Position numbers and translations under genes: made by a program. A DNA stretch of 12,413 bases from an uncultured Micrococcales bacterium. GTDB taxonomy: Bacteria > Actinomycetota > Actinomycetes > Actinomycetales > Microbacteriaceae. Shown piece by piece: positions 5,842 to 12,413 of the stretch. The stretch spans positions 1 to 12,413 of the forward strand of contig CAJXMQ010000023.1 in assembly GCA_913056225.1 (NCBI GenBank), read 5' to 3'. The notes below the pieces were generated by a model that saw only the letters and a program-made list of their open reading frames with translations, was not told where the DNA came from and ran no database searches. Positions within the stretch are counted from its first letter, which is position 1. Each line of letters begins with the position of its first letter.

Positions 5842-6070
5842 CGGTATCCACCACGTCCACCCGGACGCGCTTTCCTTCCGCCAGGGCCTTAACCAAAGTC
5901 CTCATGGCCTTAGCTGTCTTCCCACTGCGCCCAATCACGCGACCAAGATCATCAGGGTGAACCCTGACCTCAAGAGTTTCCCCACGAGTCCCTGACTTCA
6001 GAGTGACAGTTGCGTCGTCTGGATTCTCAACAATTGATTTAACTACGTGTTCCAGCACAGCCTGCAGCAT
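5834..6070 (-). CDS. khpA: KH-domain RNA-binding protein KhpA (YlqC/Rv2908c family)
   Basis: This is a 78-residue single type-II KH domain. The G-x-x-G loop is G-R-S-G (47-50) within LGRVIGRSGKTAKAMRTLV (42-60), preceded by the LEVRVHPDD strand (33-41). In other bacteria KhpA pairs with KhpB (Jag/EloR) as a small-RNA and mRNA binding protein linked to cell division and envelope growth; that role is carried over from relatives. Its position between rpsP and rimM is conserved across Gram-positive bacteria. The ATG at 6070 lies two bases after the rpsP stop, with AAGG eight bases upstream. It overlaps the probable rimM ATT start by eight bases. The length is normal for the family. Confidence 0.94.
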   Translation of the reverse strand: MLQAVLEHVVKSIVENPDDATVTLKSGTRGETLEVRVHPDDLGRVIGRSGKTAKAMRTLVKALAEGKRVRVDVVDTDS

Positions 6071-6072
6071 TA

Positions 6073-6696
6073 CTAAGCCTTGTCGGTCTCGGCTGAAGCT
6101 TCTTCAGTTGCTGCCTCGGCAGGAGCCTCTTCAGCAGGAGCCTCTTCAGCAGCAGGTGCTTCCTCAGCTGGCGCTTCGGTGGCAGCCTCCTCGGCTACGG
6201 GAGCCTCTGCAGGAGTTTCTGCTGCAGCTTCGGCTGGTGCCTCTGCAGGAGTTTCTGCTGCGGCTTCCGCTGGAGCTTCGGCTGCTGGGGTCTCGACCTC
6301 AGCTGGCGCCTCGGCAACAGCTTCTTCAGCTGGCTTCTCTTCTTTTTTCTCTTCCTTAGGAAGAATGACGCTCTTCTTACCTGCGTCAGGGGTGAATTCT
6401 GCTTTTTCAGCCTGAGGCTTGACCATGTTCACGGCCTTCTCGCCCTTAGAGGCTTGGTAATCACCGGTGAGCTTTAGTAGCGCCATAACTGGCTCGGTTG
6501 GCTGTGCGCCAACGGATAGCCAATACTGGGCACGTTCTCCGTTAATCTCAATGATTGATGGGTCTGTAGTTGGAACGTAGCGACCGATTTCTTCGATCAC
6601 AAGTCCATCGCGGTGTGTCTTTGAGTCTGCTACTACTACGCGGTACTGCGGTGCACGAATTTTTCCAATTCGCTTAAGGCGGATTTTTACTGCCAC
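6073..6696 (-). CDS. rpsP: 30S ribosomal protein S16 with a long Ala/Glu/Pro tail
   Basis: Residues 1-85 are a normal bS16: MAVKIRLKRIGKIRAPQYRV at the N-terminus, then VADSKTHRDG (22-31), IEEIGRYVPTTDPS (34-47), AQYWLSVGAQPTEPV (56-70) and LLKLTGDY (73-80). S16 binds 16S rRNA and is needed for 30S assembly. A linker (about 86-125, Lys-rich) leads to a strongly acidic, low-complexity tail of some 85 residues (about 122-207) built of A, E, P and T. Actinobacterial S16 proteins often have extensions, but 207 residues is at the long end in my experience. The tail is partly encoded by short tandem repeats. Translation starts at GTG 6696 behind a clear AGGAG. khpA follows after two bases. Confidence 0.96.
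   Translation of the reverse strand: MAVKIRLKRIGKIRAPQYRVVVADSKTHRDGLVIEEIGRYVPTTDPSIIEINGERAQYWLSVGAQPTEPVMALLKLTGDYQASKGEKAVNMVKPQAEKAEFTPDAGKKSVILPKEEKKEEKPAEEAVAEAPAEVETPAAEAPAEAAAETPAEAPAEAAAETPAEAPVAEEAATEAPAEEAPAAEEAPAEEAPAEAATEEASAETDKA
6121..6150 (-). repeat. 15-bp tandem repeat, 2 copies, in rpsP tail
   Basis: Two identical adjacent 15-base units (6121-6135 and 6136-6150) encode a repeated five-residue acidic motif of the E-E-A-P-A type near the end of S16. The repeat is in frame, so changes in copy number would alter tail length without a frameshift. Confidence 0.8.
6203..6274 (-). repeat. 36-bp tandem repeat, 2 copies, in rpsP tail
   Basis: Units 6203-6238 and 6239-6274 differ at only three of 36 positions. 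They encode two copies of a 12-residue segment of the form APAEAAAETPAE in the S16 tail. The differences are all at silent positions, which suggests a duplication of the tail segment followed by selection on the peptide. Confidence 0.8.
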
Positions 6697-6700
6697 AATT

Positions 6701-6705
6701 CTCCT
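6701..6705 (-). promoter_or_regulatory. Shine-Dalgarno of rpsP
   Basis: AGGAG on the minus strand lies four bases before GTG 6696. Together with the conserved MAVKIRLKR start of S16 it settles the GTG as the true start. I could not identify a convincing promoter in the 140-base gap upstream of it. Confidence 0.8.
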
Positions 6706-6795
6706 AGTTTACAAGTGGGACGTATCTGCATCACCGCGGGGAAACTCGGTTCACAAATTCTCTCCAAGGGTCAGATAGAGGGTCGAACCACTTAG

Positions 6796-6834
6796 AGCAC
6801 CCCGATATTCTGCCAGATAAAGCTGGTTAGTGCT
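6796..6834 (-). other. Nested inverted repeat just after ffh
   Basis: On the minus strand, two bases after the ffh stop, AGCAC (6830-6834) can pair with GTGCT (6796-6800), and inside it CCAG (6823-6826) with CTGG (6813-6816). The internal loops are uneven (3 and 12 bases) and no T-run follows. It could be a processing or attenuation structure between ffh and rpsP, or chance. Confidence 0.2.
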
Positions 6835-6836
6835 AG

Positions 6837-8327
6837 CTAAAGTCCAAACGCGCTGCCGCCACCATCGGTTTTATTTGGCTTTCCCTCAAGCAGTGCCCGC
6901 TCCTCAGCTGCCCTTCTGGCCGGATTGCCGCTTTTAGAAACCTTCTTTTTCTTGCCCTTGGATTTCTTGGCAGAGGGGTTTCCGCCGCCGAGTTGAGCCA
7001 TGTTCATGCCCTGCATCTGAGGTGTTCCGCCCTTGGACATGGTCTTCATCATCTTGGCAGCCTGTTCAAATCTGTTCACAAGTGAATTCACCTCGGTGAC
7101 GGTGGTTCCACTTCCGCGAGCGATTCTTTGTCTGCGGGATCCATTCAACACTCTCGGTTGCTGTCGTTCGACTGGAGTCATGGATTGAATGATTGCCTCG
7201 GTGTGTTTCAGCTCATCCTCATCAAAATCTTCCATTTGTTTTTTCATGTTGCCAGCACCAGGCATCATGCCGAGCAAAGATTTCATGGATCCCATTTTTT
7301 TCAATTGCTGCATTTGATCCAGAAAATCCTCCAGCGTGAAGCTCTCTTTGGCTATCTTCTCCGCCAGCTCCTGCTGTTGCTTTTCATCAAAAGTTTTTTG
7401 GGCTTGTTCAATCAGCGTTAGAACATCACCCATGTCCAGAATTCGACTGGCCATTCTCTCTGGATAGAAAGGTTCAAAGTCTTCTAGGTTTTCACCAGTA
7501 GAACTGAATAGAACATTTTCGCCAATGACTGAGGAAACACTCAGTGCTGCTCCGCCCCTTGCGTCACCATCCAGTTTGGTGAGAACCGTTCCAGTGACTC
7601 CAACACCATCGTTGAAGGCCTTTGCAACATCAACTGCGTCTTGACCCAACATCGCATCAATTACAAACAAGACCTCATCCGGGTCAGTCTGGTTACGAAT
7701 GTCGATTGCCTGCTGCATCATCTCTTCATCGACACCCAAGCGACCTGCGGTGTCAATGATGACCACTGAGTGAGCCTTAGATTTCGCATGGTCAATTGAC
7801 TGCTTGGCAACCTTGACCGGATCGCCAACTCCATTGCCAGGTTCCGGTGCAAAAACGTCAACACCGGCCCGCTCCGCCAAAACAGTCAGCTGGTTCACCG
7901 CATTTGGTCTCTGCAGATCGCAAGCCACCAATAGTGGCGTCTGCTGTTGGGATTTCAGCCATAAAGCGAGTTTTCCAGCAAGAGTTGTTTTTCCTGAACC
8001 CTGCAATCCGGCCAACATGATGACAGTTGGCGGGTTTTTTGCAAGTCGAAGTTGCCGGGACTCTCCACCCAAGATCTCAACTAGCTCAGAGTTCACAATC
8101 TGCACTACCTGCTCAGCAGGGTTTAGAGCTTTAGATACCTCATCGCCTAGGGCGCGAACCCGAACACTGGCGACAAAGTCCTTCACAACATCAAGCGAGA
8201 CATCAGCCTCCAGCAAAGCTTTTCTTATGTCTCTGAGGGTTCCATCAATGTCGGCTTCGGTGAGTTTTCCCCGTGTGCGCAGGTTTCTAAAAGTGTCACT
8301 AAGCCTGGTTGATAAATCTCCGAACAA
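6837..8327 (-). CDS. ffh: Signal recognition particle GTPase Ffh (SRP54)
   Basis: Ffh, with 4.5S RNA, recognises signal sequences on nascent membrane and secreted proteins and delivers them to FtsY. The 496-residue protein has the N domain (about 1-95), the G domain with P-loop GLQGSGKTT (107-115), DLQRP (137-141), DTAGR (192-196), TKLDGDARGGAALS (250-263) and ILDMGDV (296-302), and a methionine-rich M domain (about 325-430). The M domain carries the RNA-binding SRRQRIARGSGTTV (397-410). A Lys-rich C-terminal extension (454-465) ends in GGSAFGL, common in Microbacteriaceae. Translation starts at TTG 8327, supported by AGGAG six bases upstream and by the canonical MFGDLSTRL start. It follows ftsY by 26 bases, so SRP and its receptor are probably co-transcribed. 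Confidence 0.97.
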   Translation of the reverse strand: MFGDLSTRLSDTFRNLRTRGKLTEADIDGTLRDIRKALLEADVSLDVVKDFVASVRVRALGDEVSKALNPAEQVVQIVNSELVEILGGESRQLRLAKNPPTVIMLAGLQGSGKTTLAGKLALWLKSQQQTPLLVACDLQRPNAVNQLTVLAERAGVDVFAPEPGNGVGDPVKVAKQSIDHAKSKAHSVVIIDTAGRLGVDEEMMQQAIDIRNQTDPDEVLFVIDAMLGQDAVDVAKAFNDGVGVTGTVLTKLDGDARGGAALSVSSVIGENVLFSSTGENLEDFEPFYPERMASRILDMGDVLTLIEQAQKTFDEKQQQELAEKIAKESFTLEDFLDQMQQLKKMGSMKSLLGMMPGAGNMKKQMEDFDEDELKHTEAIIQSMTPVERQQPRVLNGSRRQRIARGSGTTVTEVNSLVNRFEQAAKMMKTMSKGGTPQMQGMNMAQLGGGNPSAKKSKGKKKKVSKSGNPARRAAEERALLEGKPNKTDGGGSAFGL

Positions 8328-8333
8328 TGAAAA

Positions 8334-8338
8334 CTCCT
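8334..8338 (-). promoter_or_regulatory. Shine-Dalgarno of ffh
   Basis: AGGAG on the minus strand lies six bases upstream of the TTG at 8327. No ATG or GTG gives the conserved MFGDLS N-terminus, so this site decides the TTG start. Confidence 0.8.
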
Positions 8339-8353
8339 TCTATCCGCTAAAGA

Positions 8354-9283
8354 TTACCTGGCTACCAAACCTCGGGCGAATTGCTCAGCGCTGAAAAAGG
8401 CAAAATCATTTATGCCCTCTCCTACACCAACCAACTTCACGGGGATGTCGAACTCTCTTTGAATTGCATACAAAACACCACCCTTGGCAGTTCCGTCCAA
8501 CTTGGTCAGGACCATTCCGGTGACATCCGCAACTTCACTGAAAGCTCTTGCTTGACTCAGGCCATTTTGACCAGTGGTGGAGTCAATAACCAGCAAAACC
8601 TCGTCCACCTGAGCGATTTTTTCAACCGCTCTGCGAATCTTGCCTAACTCATCCATCAAATCTTTTTTATTTTGCAATCTTCCCGCAGTGTCAATGATTG
8701 CAATGTCAGCATCGGTTTCGATTGCTCTGGAGACAGTCTGATAGGCAACACTGGCTGGGTCTTGGCCGGGCTTCTCGGGAGAAACTAAATCTGTCTCCGC
8801 ACGCTTAGCCCAGGTTGCTAACTGATCAACTGCAGCTGCACGGAAAGTGTCGGCGGCACCCAGAACAACTTTCCAGCCACCATCTGAAAGCCATCTCCCA
8901 AGCTTGCCAATCGTGGTTGTTTTTCCGGCTCCATTGACGCCTACCACCAAAAATACGTAGGGCAATTTACCGCTAGTTAGATTCAGTTGGGCATCTTCTC
9001 GCTGCAGGTATTCAACCAATAGGTCTTTGAGTACCAATCGAAGCTCAGCATCACTGGTTGCCCCAAGCTTATTGGCTCTTGATTTCAACTGGGAGACGAT
9101 GTCCTCACTCGCCTGAAAGCCGAAATCCGCCATCAACAAAATATCTTCAAGGTCCTGAATTGAATCACTGCTCATTTCGCCGGGAAACAGAGAACGGATG
9201 CCACTTAGGTCACGCTTTGGAAGCTCCACCTCAGCAAGCTCATCTTGCTTGGCTCCTTTTCGCCAAAACTTGAAATCAACCAT
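8354..9283 (-). CDS. ftsY: SRP receptor GTPase FtsY
   Basis: FtsY docks the SRP-ribosome complex at the membrane, and reciprocal GTP hydrolysis with Ffh releases the nascent chain to the translocon. The 309-residue protein has a short N-terminal segment (1-30, MVDFKFWRKG then acidic), an N domain (about 35-100) and a G domain with P-loop GVNGAGKTTT (115-124), DTFRAAAVDQL (145-155), DTAGRLQNKKDLMDEL (198-213), TKLDGTAKGG (260-269) and GVGEGINDFAFFSAEQF (286-302). The long acidic A domain of E. coli FtsY is absent, so membrane binding probably relies on the basic-amphipathic start of the N domain. The ATG at 9283 overlaps the smc stop by eight bases, and GGAG lies five bases upstream inside smc. 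Confidence 0.97.
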   Translation of the reverse strand: MVDFKFWRKGAKQDELAEVELPKRDLSGIRSLFPGEMSSDSIQDLEDILLMADFGFQASEDIVSQLKSRANKLGATSDAELRLVLKDLLVEYLQREDAQLNLTSGKLPYVFLVVGVNGAGKTTTIGKLGRWLSDGGWKVVLGAADTFRAAAVDQLATWAKRAETDLVSPEKPGQDPASVAYQTVSRAIETDADIAIIDTAGRLQNKKDLMDELGKIRRAVEKIAQVDEVLLVIDSTTGQNGLSQARAFSEVADVTGMVLTKLDGTAKGGVLYAIQREFDIPVKLVGVGEGINDFAFFSAEQFARGLVAR

Positions 9284-12200
9284 GTTGCTCCAGTTTCTGA
9301 CTTACCACCTTGGTAATTCCATCTTGCTTCATCGAAACCCCATACAAAACATCAGCAATTTCCATTGTTCGTTTCTGGTGGGTGATGATGACTAACTGCG
9401 AGCTCTCTCGAAGACCAGACAGGACTTCCAGCAGGCGACCGAGGTTTGAATCATCAAGGGCTGCCTCAACCTCATCAAGAACATAAAACGGTGAGGGTCT
9501 GGCGATGAAGATTGCCATCAACATGGCAACTGCTGCCAGTGATCTCTCACCACCGCTGAGCAAACTCAGCTTGTCAATCTTTTTTCCAGCTGGCCTGACG
9601 CTGACATCAACTCCTGACTCAAGAGAGTCTTCTGCTTGGGTGAGTCGCATGCTTCCCTGACCACCTGGGAACAGGATGGGGAAAATTTCAGCAAAGGCCT
9701 TTTGGGTGTCCTCAAAAGCACTTTCAAAAATCTCTCTTACCTGCTCGTCCAAATCCGTGATGATTCCACGCAAGTCTTTTCGTGCGTTTTCGACATCCGC
9801 CAGCTGATCTTTAAGATATTGATGACGTTGCTCGAGTGCATCGAGTTGTTCCAGTGCCATTGGGTTGAATTGGCCCAGCTGTGCGAAATCAGATTTAGCT
9901 TGGCGCAGTTGCTGGGTCAGCTCAGATTGCGATAGTTCACTTTGCCAGTTTTGGTCAAGAAGCTCTTCCCCCTCAACGCCCAGTTCATCGCTGATTTTTT
10001 CTAATAAGCCATTTTTGCTCAATGACAGCTCGTGCTTTTTCATCTCAGAGCTTTGGACTTCAGCCTGGGAGGAGCTCAGACTGGCCCTGATCTCGTCAGC
10101 CTTGGTTCTGTGGTGAGCGAGGTTCTGGGTGTCTGTGGTTCGCTTCTCTTCGCTGGCCTGAGCTTTTTCTCGGGCTTGGGACAGAGACCTCTGTATTACT
10201 TCGGTTAGTTCAGGAAGTTTCTCAAGCTGAACCTCAAGATTTTCTAAAAGCTTTGCCCTTTGAGCTTTTCTAGCCTGAGCCTGGGTGAGTTTTTGCTCAC
10301 TGGATTCCAGCTCAGTCTTCAATTGACTGATTCTTGACTGAAGCTGAATCACTCGCTCTTTTGATCCACCCAGTTCGACTCGCTTTTCAAACTCCTCAGC
10401 CCTGACGGCATTCAGTTCTGCCTCGAGTTGCTCGAGCTTTTCAGGCTTAGCTGGAATCTCAATTAGCTCTGGCTTTCCCTCAAGTCTCTCTGCCAATTGA
10501 GCTGAAAGGTTGGCGACTTGTTCGGATAGGTTTTGTTTCTGGGTGGTTAGGCTCTCAATGGCCTGCTCGGTTGATTCAATTTGAGCTCTTAGTCGACCAG
10601 ATTTTTCTGCGTGAATTGCTAACTCAGCATCTAAAGCACGCAGGTTTTCAAGTGCTTCGGTCTCTTGCTTTTCAGCAATCGCAAAATCTGCTTGTAATTT
10701 GTCGACTTGCTCAGAAGCCAGCTTGGTTTGTTCGCCGAGAGATTTGATTTTTTCAGACGCAAGCTCTGCTTCGGTTACCAGCTCAACTTTTGAAGCCGCT
10801 GACTGTTTTCCAGCCCGCAACTGGTTGCGTCTGATTATTTCGCCATTGGTTGTCACCAGTGCAACTAGTTCTTTATTGGCAAATGCAGACTCCGCCTGAT
10901 CCATGTTTTCAATCAGAACTATTCCTCTAACCAAGTCCTGGATTACCTGAGGGCCATCAAAGAAATTACCAATTGAGTCAAAGCCTTCAATTTTGTCACT
11001 GCTTCGTTTTTTAGAAAGGTCTTCAATAATTACAATCAGTGCTCTTCCAAGCTGCTGCTCGCCCAATTTATTGGCAGCCTTAATTGCCTGCTTCATGGAT
11101 GGGGCGACCAAGGCATCACTGATCTCACCCAAAGCCGCAGCAACTGCAGCTTGGTAACCGGCATCAATTTTGATGTGTTCCGCCAAGAAACCACTTAAAT
11201 CATCCGCTGATTGTCTCGCAAGTTGCTCAGAACCATCTGTTTGTTGCATTCCCAGCTGAAGCGCTGAAAGCCTTGCTTGATTAGATTCCAGGTCCTTAGA
11301 GAGTTGCTGCAGCTCAGCTTTTTTCTCATTCAACATTTGTTGAGATTCAATCCGGCTTGCTTGTGATTCTTGATACTTCTGCTTCAGCGTTTGCTCATCG
11401 CCAACCCCGAGGGTTTCAGTCATCGACTGAAGCTGCTCCCTAAGCTCTGAAAGCTTGGCTTTGGTCAGTTCTAACTGATTTTCCGCATTTGAAAGCTGTT
11501 GAGTTTTATCTTCAAAACCTCCCTCAAGTGACTTTGTCTCACTTTCAAAAGCCGAAACCTCACTTGCCCGCTTTTGAGCACTTTCCACCAAGAGTTGAAA
11601 CTCTTTCTGAATGTTTTCAATTTCAGAGAGCTGATTTTCGCGCTTCTCGGAAAGACTGACCAGCTGTTTTTCGTATTCCGCTGATTGCTCAAGCTGAGTG
11701 TTTATCTCTGCTTCCAATTTAGAAATCTCTTCAGTGATTGGAGAAGTGTCAATTTCAAACTCAGATTCATTTTTCAGATTTTGAATCTTTTGCTCAAGGA
11801 TCGACTGACTCGATTTGGCTCTACTGGCCAGCCCCTCGAGCTTGAATACCAATTCCCTGGCCGAGGTGTCTCCAGCGAGCAATGATTGCTCAAGCTGCTT
11901 GATGTATTCATTGGTTGATTCCAACTGCTGGTTGAGGATTTCTCGCTCGGCCCGTTTTTCGCTTTCGGTTGAGTTCAAAGAAGACAACTTCTGGTTCAAA
12001 TCAGTCAATTGCAAGCTATAAAGCTCGGAACGGAGCTGCTTCAATCGATCCCCAATTTGGTTTGCGCGCTTTGCAACCTCAGCCTGTTTGGCCAAAGGCT
12101 TCAATTGTCTGCCGACCTCTGAGATCAGATCATTGAGTCTTTGCAAGTTTCCCTGCATGGCCTCAAGTTTGCGTTCACTACGCTCTTTGCGACGCCGATA

Positions 12201-12413
12201 TTTCAAAACTCCCGCGGCTTCCTCAATCAACCCCCTGCGTTCCATTGGGTCAGCTCGCAAGATGCTGTCTAATTGACCCTGGCCGACTATCACGTGCATT
12301 TCGCGACCCAGGCCACTGTCACTAAGTAGTTCTTGGACATCTAATAATCTGCAAGCATCACCGTTGATCGCATACTCACTGGCGCCATTTCTAAAAAGCG
12401 TTCTGGAGATGCT
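9276..12413 (-). CDS. smc: Chromosome segregation ATPase SMC, 5' end outside window
   Basis: SMC dimers with ScpA and ScpB organise and help segregate the chromosome. The frame is open to the right edge: 1045 residues are visible, starting within ISRTLFRNG and SDSGLGRE, which precede VIVGQGQLDSIL and EEAAGVLKYRRRKERS. An internal ATG at 12299 should not be taken as the start; about 100 residues including Walker A lie off the edge. Two long coiled-coil arms, rich in E, Q, K, L and S, flank a hinge (nucleotides about 10780-11230; DLSGFLAEHIKIDAGYQAAV and following). The C-terminal head carries the signature LSLLSGGERSLAAVAML (around 9547), Walker B FYVLDEVEAALDD (around 9460-9500) and the switch IITHQKRTMEIAD. 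The hinge lacks the usual paired glycines. The stop overlaps ftsY. Confidence 0.97.
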   Translation of the reverse strand, partial: SISRTLFRNGASEYAINGDACRLLDVQELLSDSGLGREMHVIVGQGQLDSILRADPMERRGLIEEAAGVLKYRRRKERSERKLEAMQGNLQRLNDLISEVGRQLKPLAKQAEVAKRANQIGDRLKQLRSELYSLQLTDLNQKLSSLNSTESEKRAEREILNQQLESTNEYIKQLEQSLLAGDTSARELVFKLEGLASRAKSSQSILEQKIQNLKNESEFEIDTSPITEEISKLEAEINTQLEQSAEYEKQLVSLSEKRENQLSEIENIQKEFQLLVESAQKRASEVSAFESETKSLEGGFEDKTQQLSNAENQLELTKAKLSELREQLQSMTETLGVGDEQTLKQKYQESQASRIESQQMLNEKKAELQQLSKDLESNQARLSALQLGMQQTDGSEQLARQSADDLSGFLAEHIKIDAGYQAAVAAALGEISDALVAPSMKQAIKAANKLGEQQLGRALIVIIEDLSKKRSSDKIEGFDSIGNFFDGPQVIQDLVRGIVLIENMDQAESAFANKELVALVTTNGEIIRRNQLRAGKQSAASKVELVTEAELASEKIKSLGEQTKLASEQVDKLQADFAIAEKQETEALENLRALDAELAIHAEKSGRLRAQIESTEQAIESLTTQKQNLSEQVANLSAQLAERLEGKPELIEIPAKPEKLEQLEAELNAVRAEEFEKRVELGGSKERVIQLQSRISQLKTELESSEQKLTQAQARKAQRAKLLENLEVQLEKLPELTEVIQRSLSQAREKAQASEEKRTTDTQNLAHHRTKADEIRASLSSSQAEVQSSEMKKHELSLSKNGLLEKISDELGVEGEELLDQNWQSELSQSELTQQLRQAKSDFAQLGQFNPMALEQLDALEQRHQYLKDQLADVENARKDLRGIITDLDEQVREIFESAFEDTQKAFAEIFPILFPGGQGSMRLTQAEDSLESGVDVSVRPAGKKIDKLSLLSGGERSLAAVAMLMAIFIARPSPFYVLDEVEAALDDSNLGRLLEVLSGLRESSQLVIITHQKRTMEIADVLYGVSMKQDGITKVVSQKLEQHG

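Noticed and set aside
5531..5995. 154-codon plus-strand open frame across rimM and khpA
   Set aside because: It is antisense to two conserved overlapping genes and has no homology-like motif.
6080..6415. Plus-strand Ala/Ser/Gly-repeat open frames opposite the rpsP tail
   Set aside because: The repeats of the S16 tail create long stop-free frames on both strands by composition alone; S16 is unambiguous on the minus strand.
7804..8394. 196-codon plus-strand open frame opposite ffh
   Set aside because: It mirrors the Ffh GTPase domain; its composition is that of a reverse-complement frame and no family is recognisable.
9276..12299. smc read as a complete 1007-residue gene starting at ATG 12299
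   Set aside because: The frame continues to the window edge with conserved SMC sequence (ISRTLFRNG, SDSGLGRE) upstream of that ATG, so it is internal.

Overview
The window is a compact, almost entirely co-directional stretch of actinobacterial housekeeping genes, reading right to left on the minus strand: smc (open at the right edge), ftsY, ffh, rpsP, khpA, rimM, trmD, rplS, lepB, rnhB, a DUF2469 gene, dprA and xerC. One plus-strand gene, a short M23/LytM-like protein, follows. The first codons of rpsB, again on the minus strand, lie at the extreme left edge. This is the classic actinobacterial order; from memory it corresponds to Mycobacterium tuberculosis Rv2922c to Rv2890c. DUF2469 is an actinobacterial family, and the RimM, Ffh and SMC sequences look like Microbacteriaceae. 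Base composition is only about half GC by eye, gaps are tiny and several blocks that normally interrupt this order are absent. I infer a streamlined Microbacteriaceae relative, perhaps a freshwater ultramicrobacterium of the Luna type. That placement is an inference, not a database result.

Layout: 1-23 holds the rpsB start; 24-235 is a structured rpsB leader facing the M23-like gene; 236-682 (+) is the M23-like gene, whose 3' end overlaps xerC by 51 bases; 632-2414 holds xerC and dprA; 2455-4149 holds DUF2469, rnhB and lepB; 4153-4500 is rplS with a candidate promoter at 4599-4627; 4631-6696 holds trmD, rimM, khpA and rpsP, with overlapping or nearly abutting ends; 6837-9283 holds ffh and ftsY; 9276-12413 is smc. 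There are no tRNA or rRNA genes, no CRISPR array, no insertion sequence and no gene-free stretch longer than about 300 bases.

Functionally the genes link ribosome assembly (S16, RimM, L19, S2, KhpA), tRNA modification (TrmD), co-translational membrane targeting and signal-peptide removal (Ffh, FtsY, LepB), and chromosome maintenance (SMC, RNase HII, DprA, XerC).

I do not see a new multi-gene system here. The observations most worth a second look are: an rpsB leader with a two-tier hairpin whose internal loop can pair with the Shine-Dalgarno region; a rimM gene whose conserved N-terminus lies upstream of any ATG, GTG or TTG and fits an ATT start; an SMC hinge lacking the usual glycine cluster; and loss of yraN and comM beside a short, divergent dprA.
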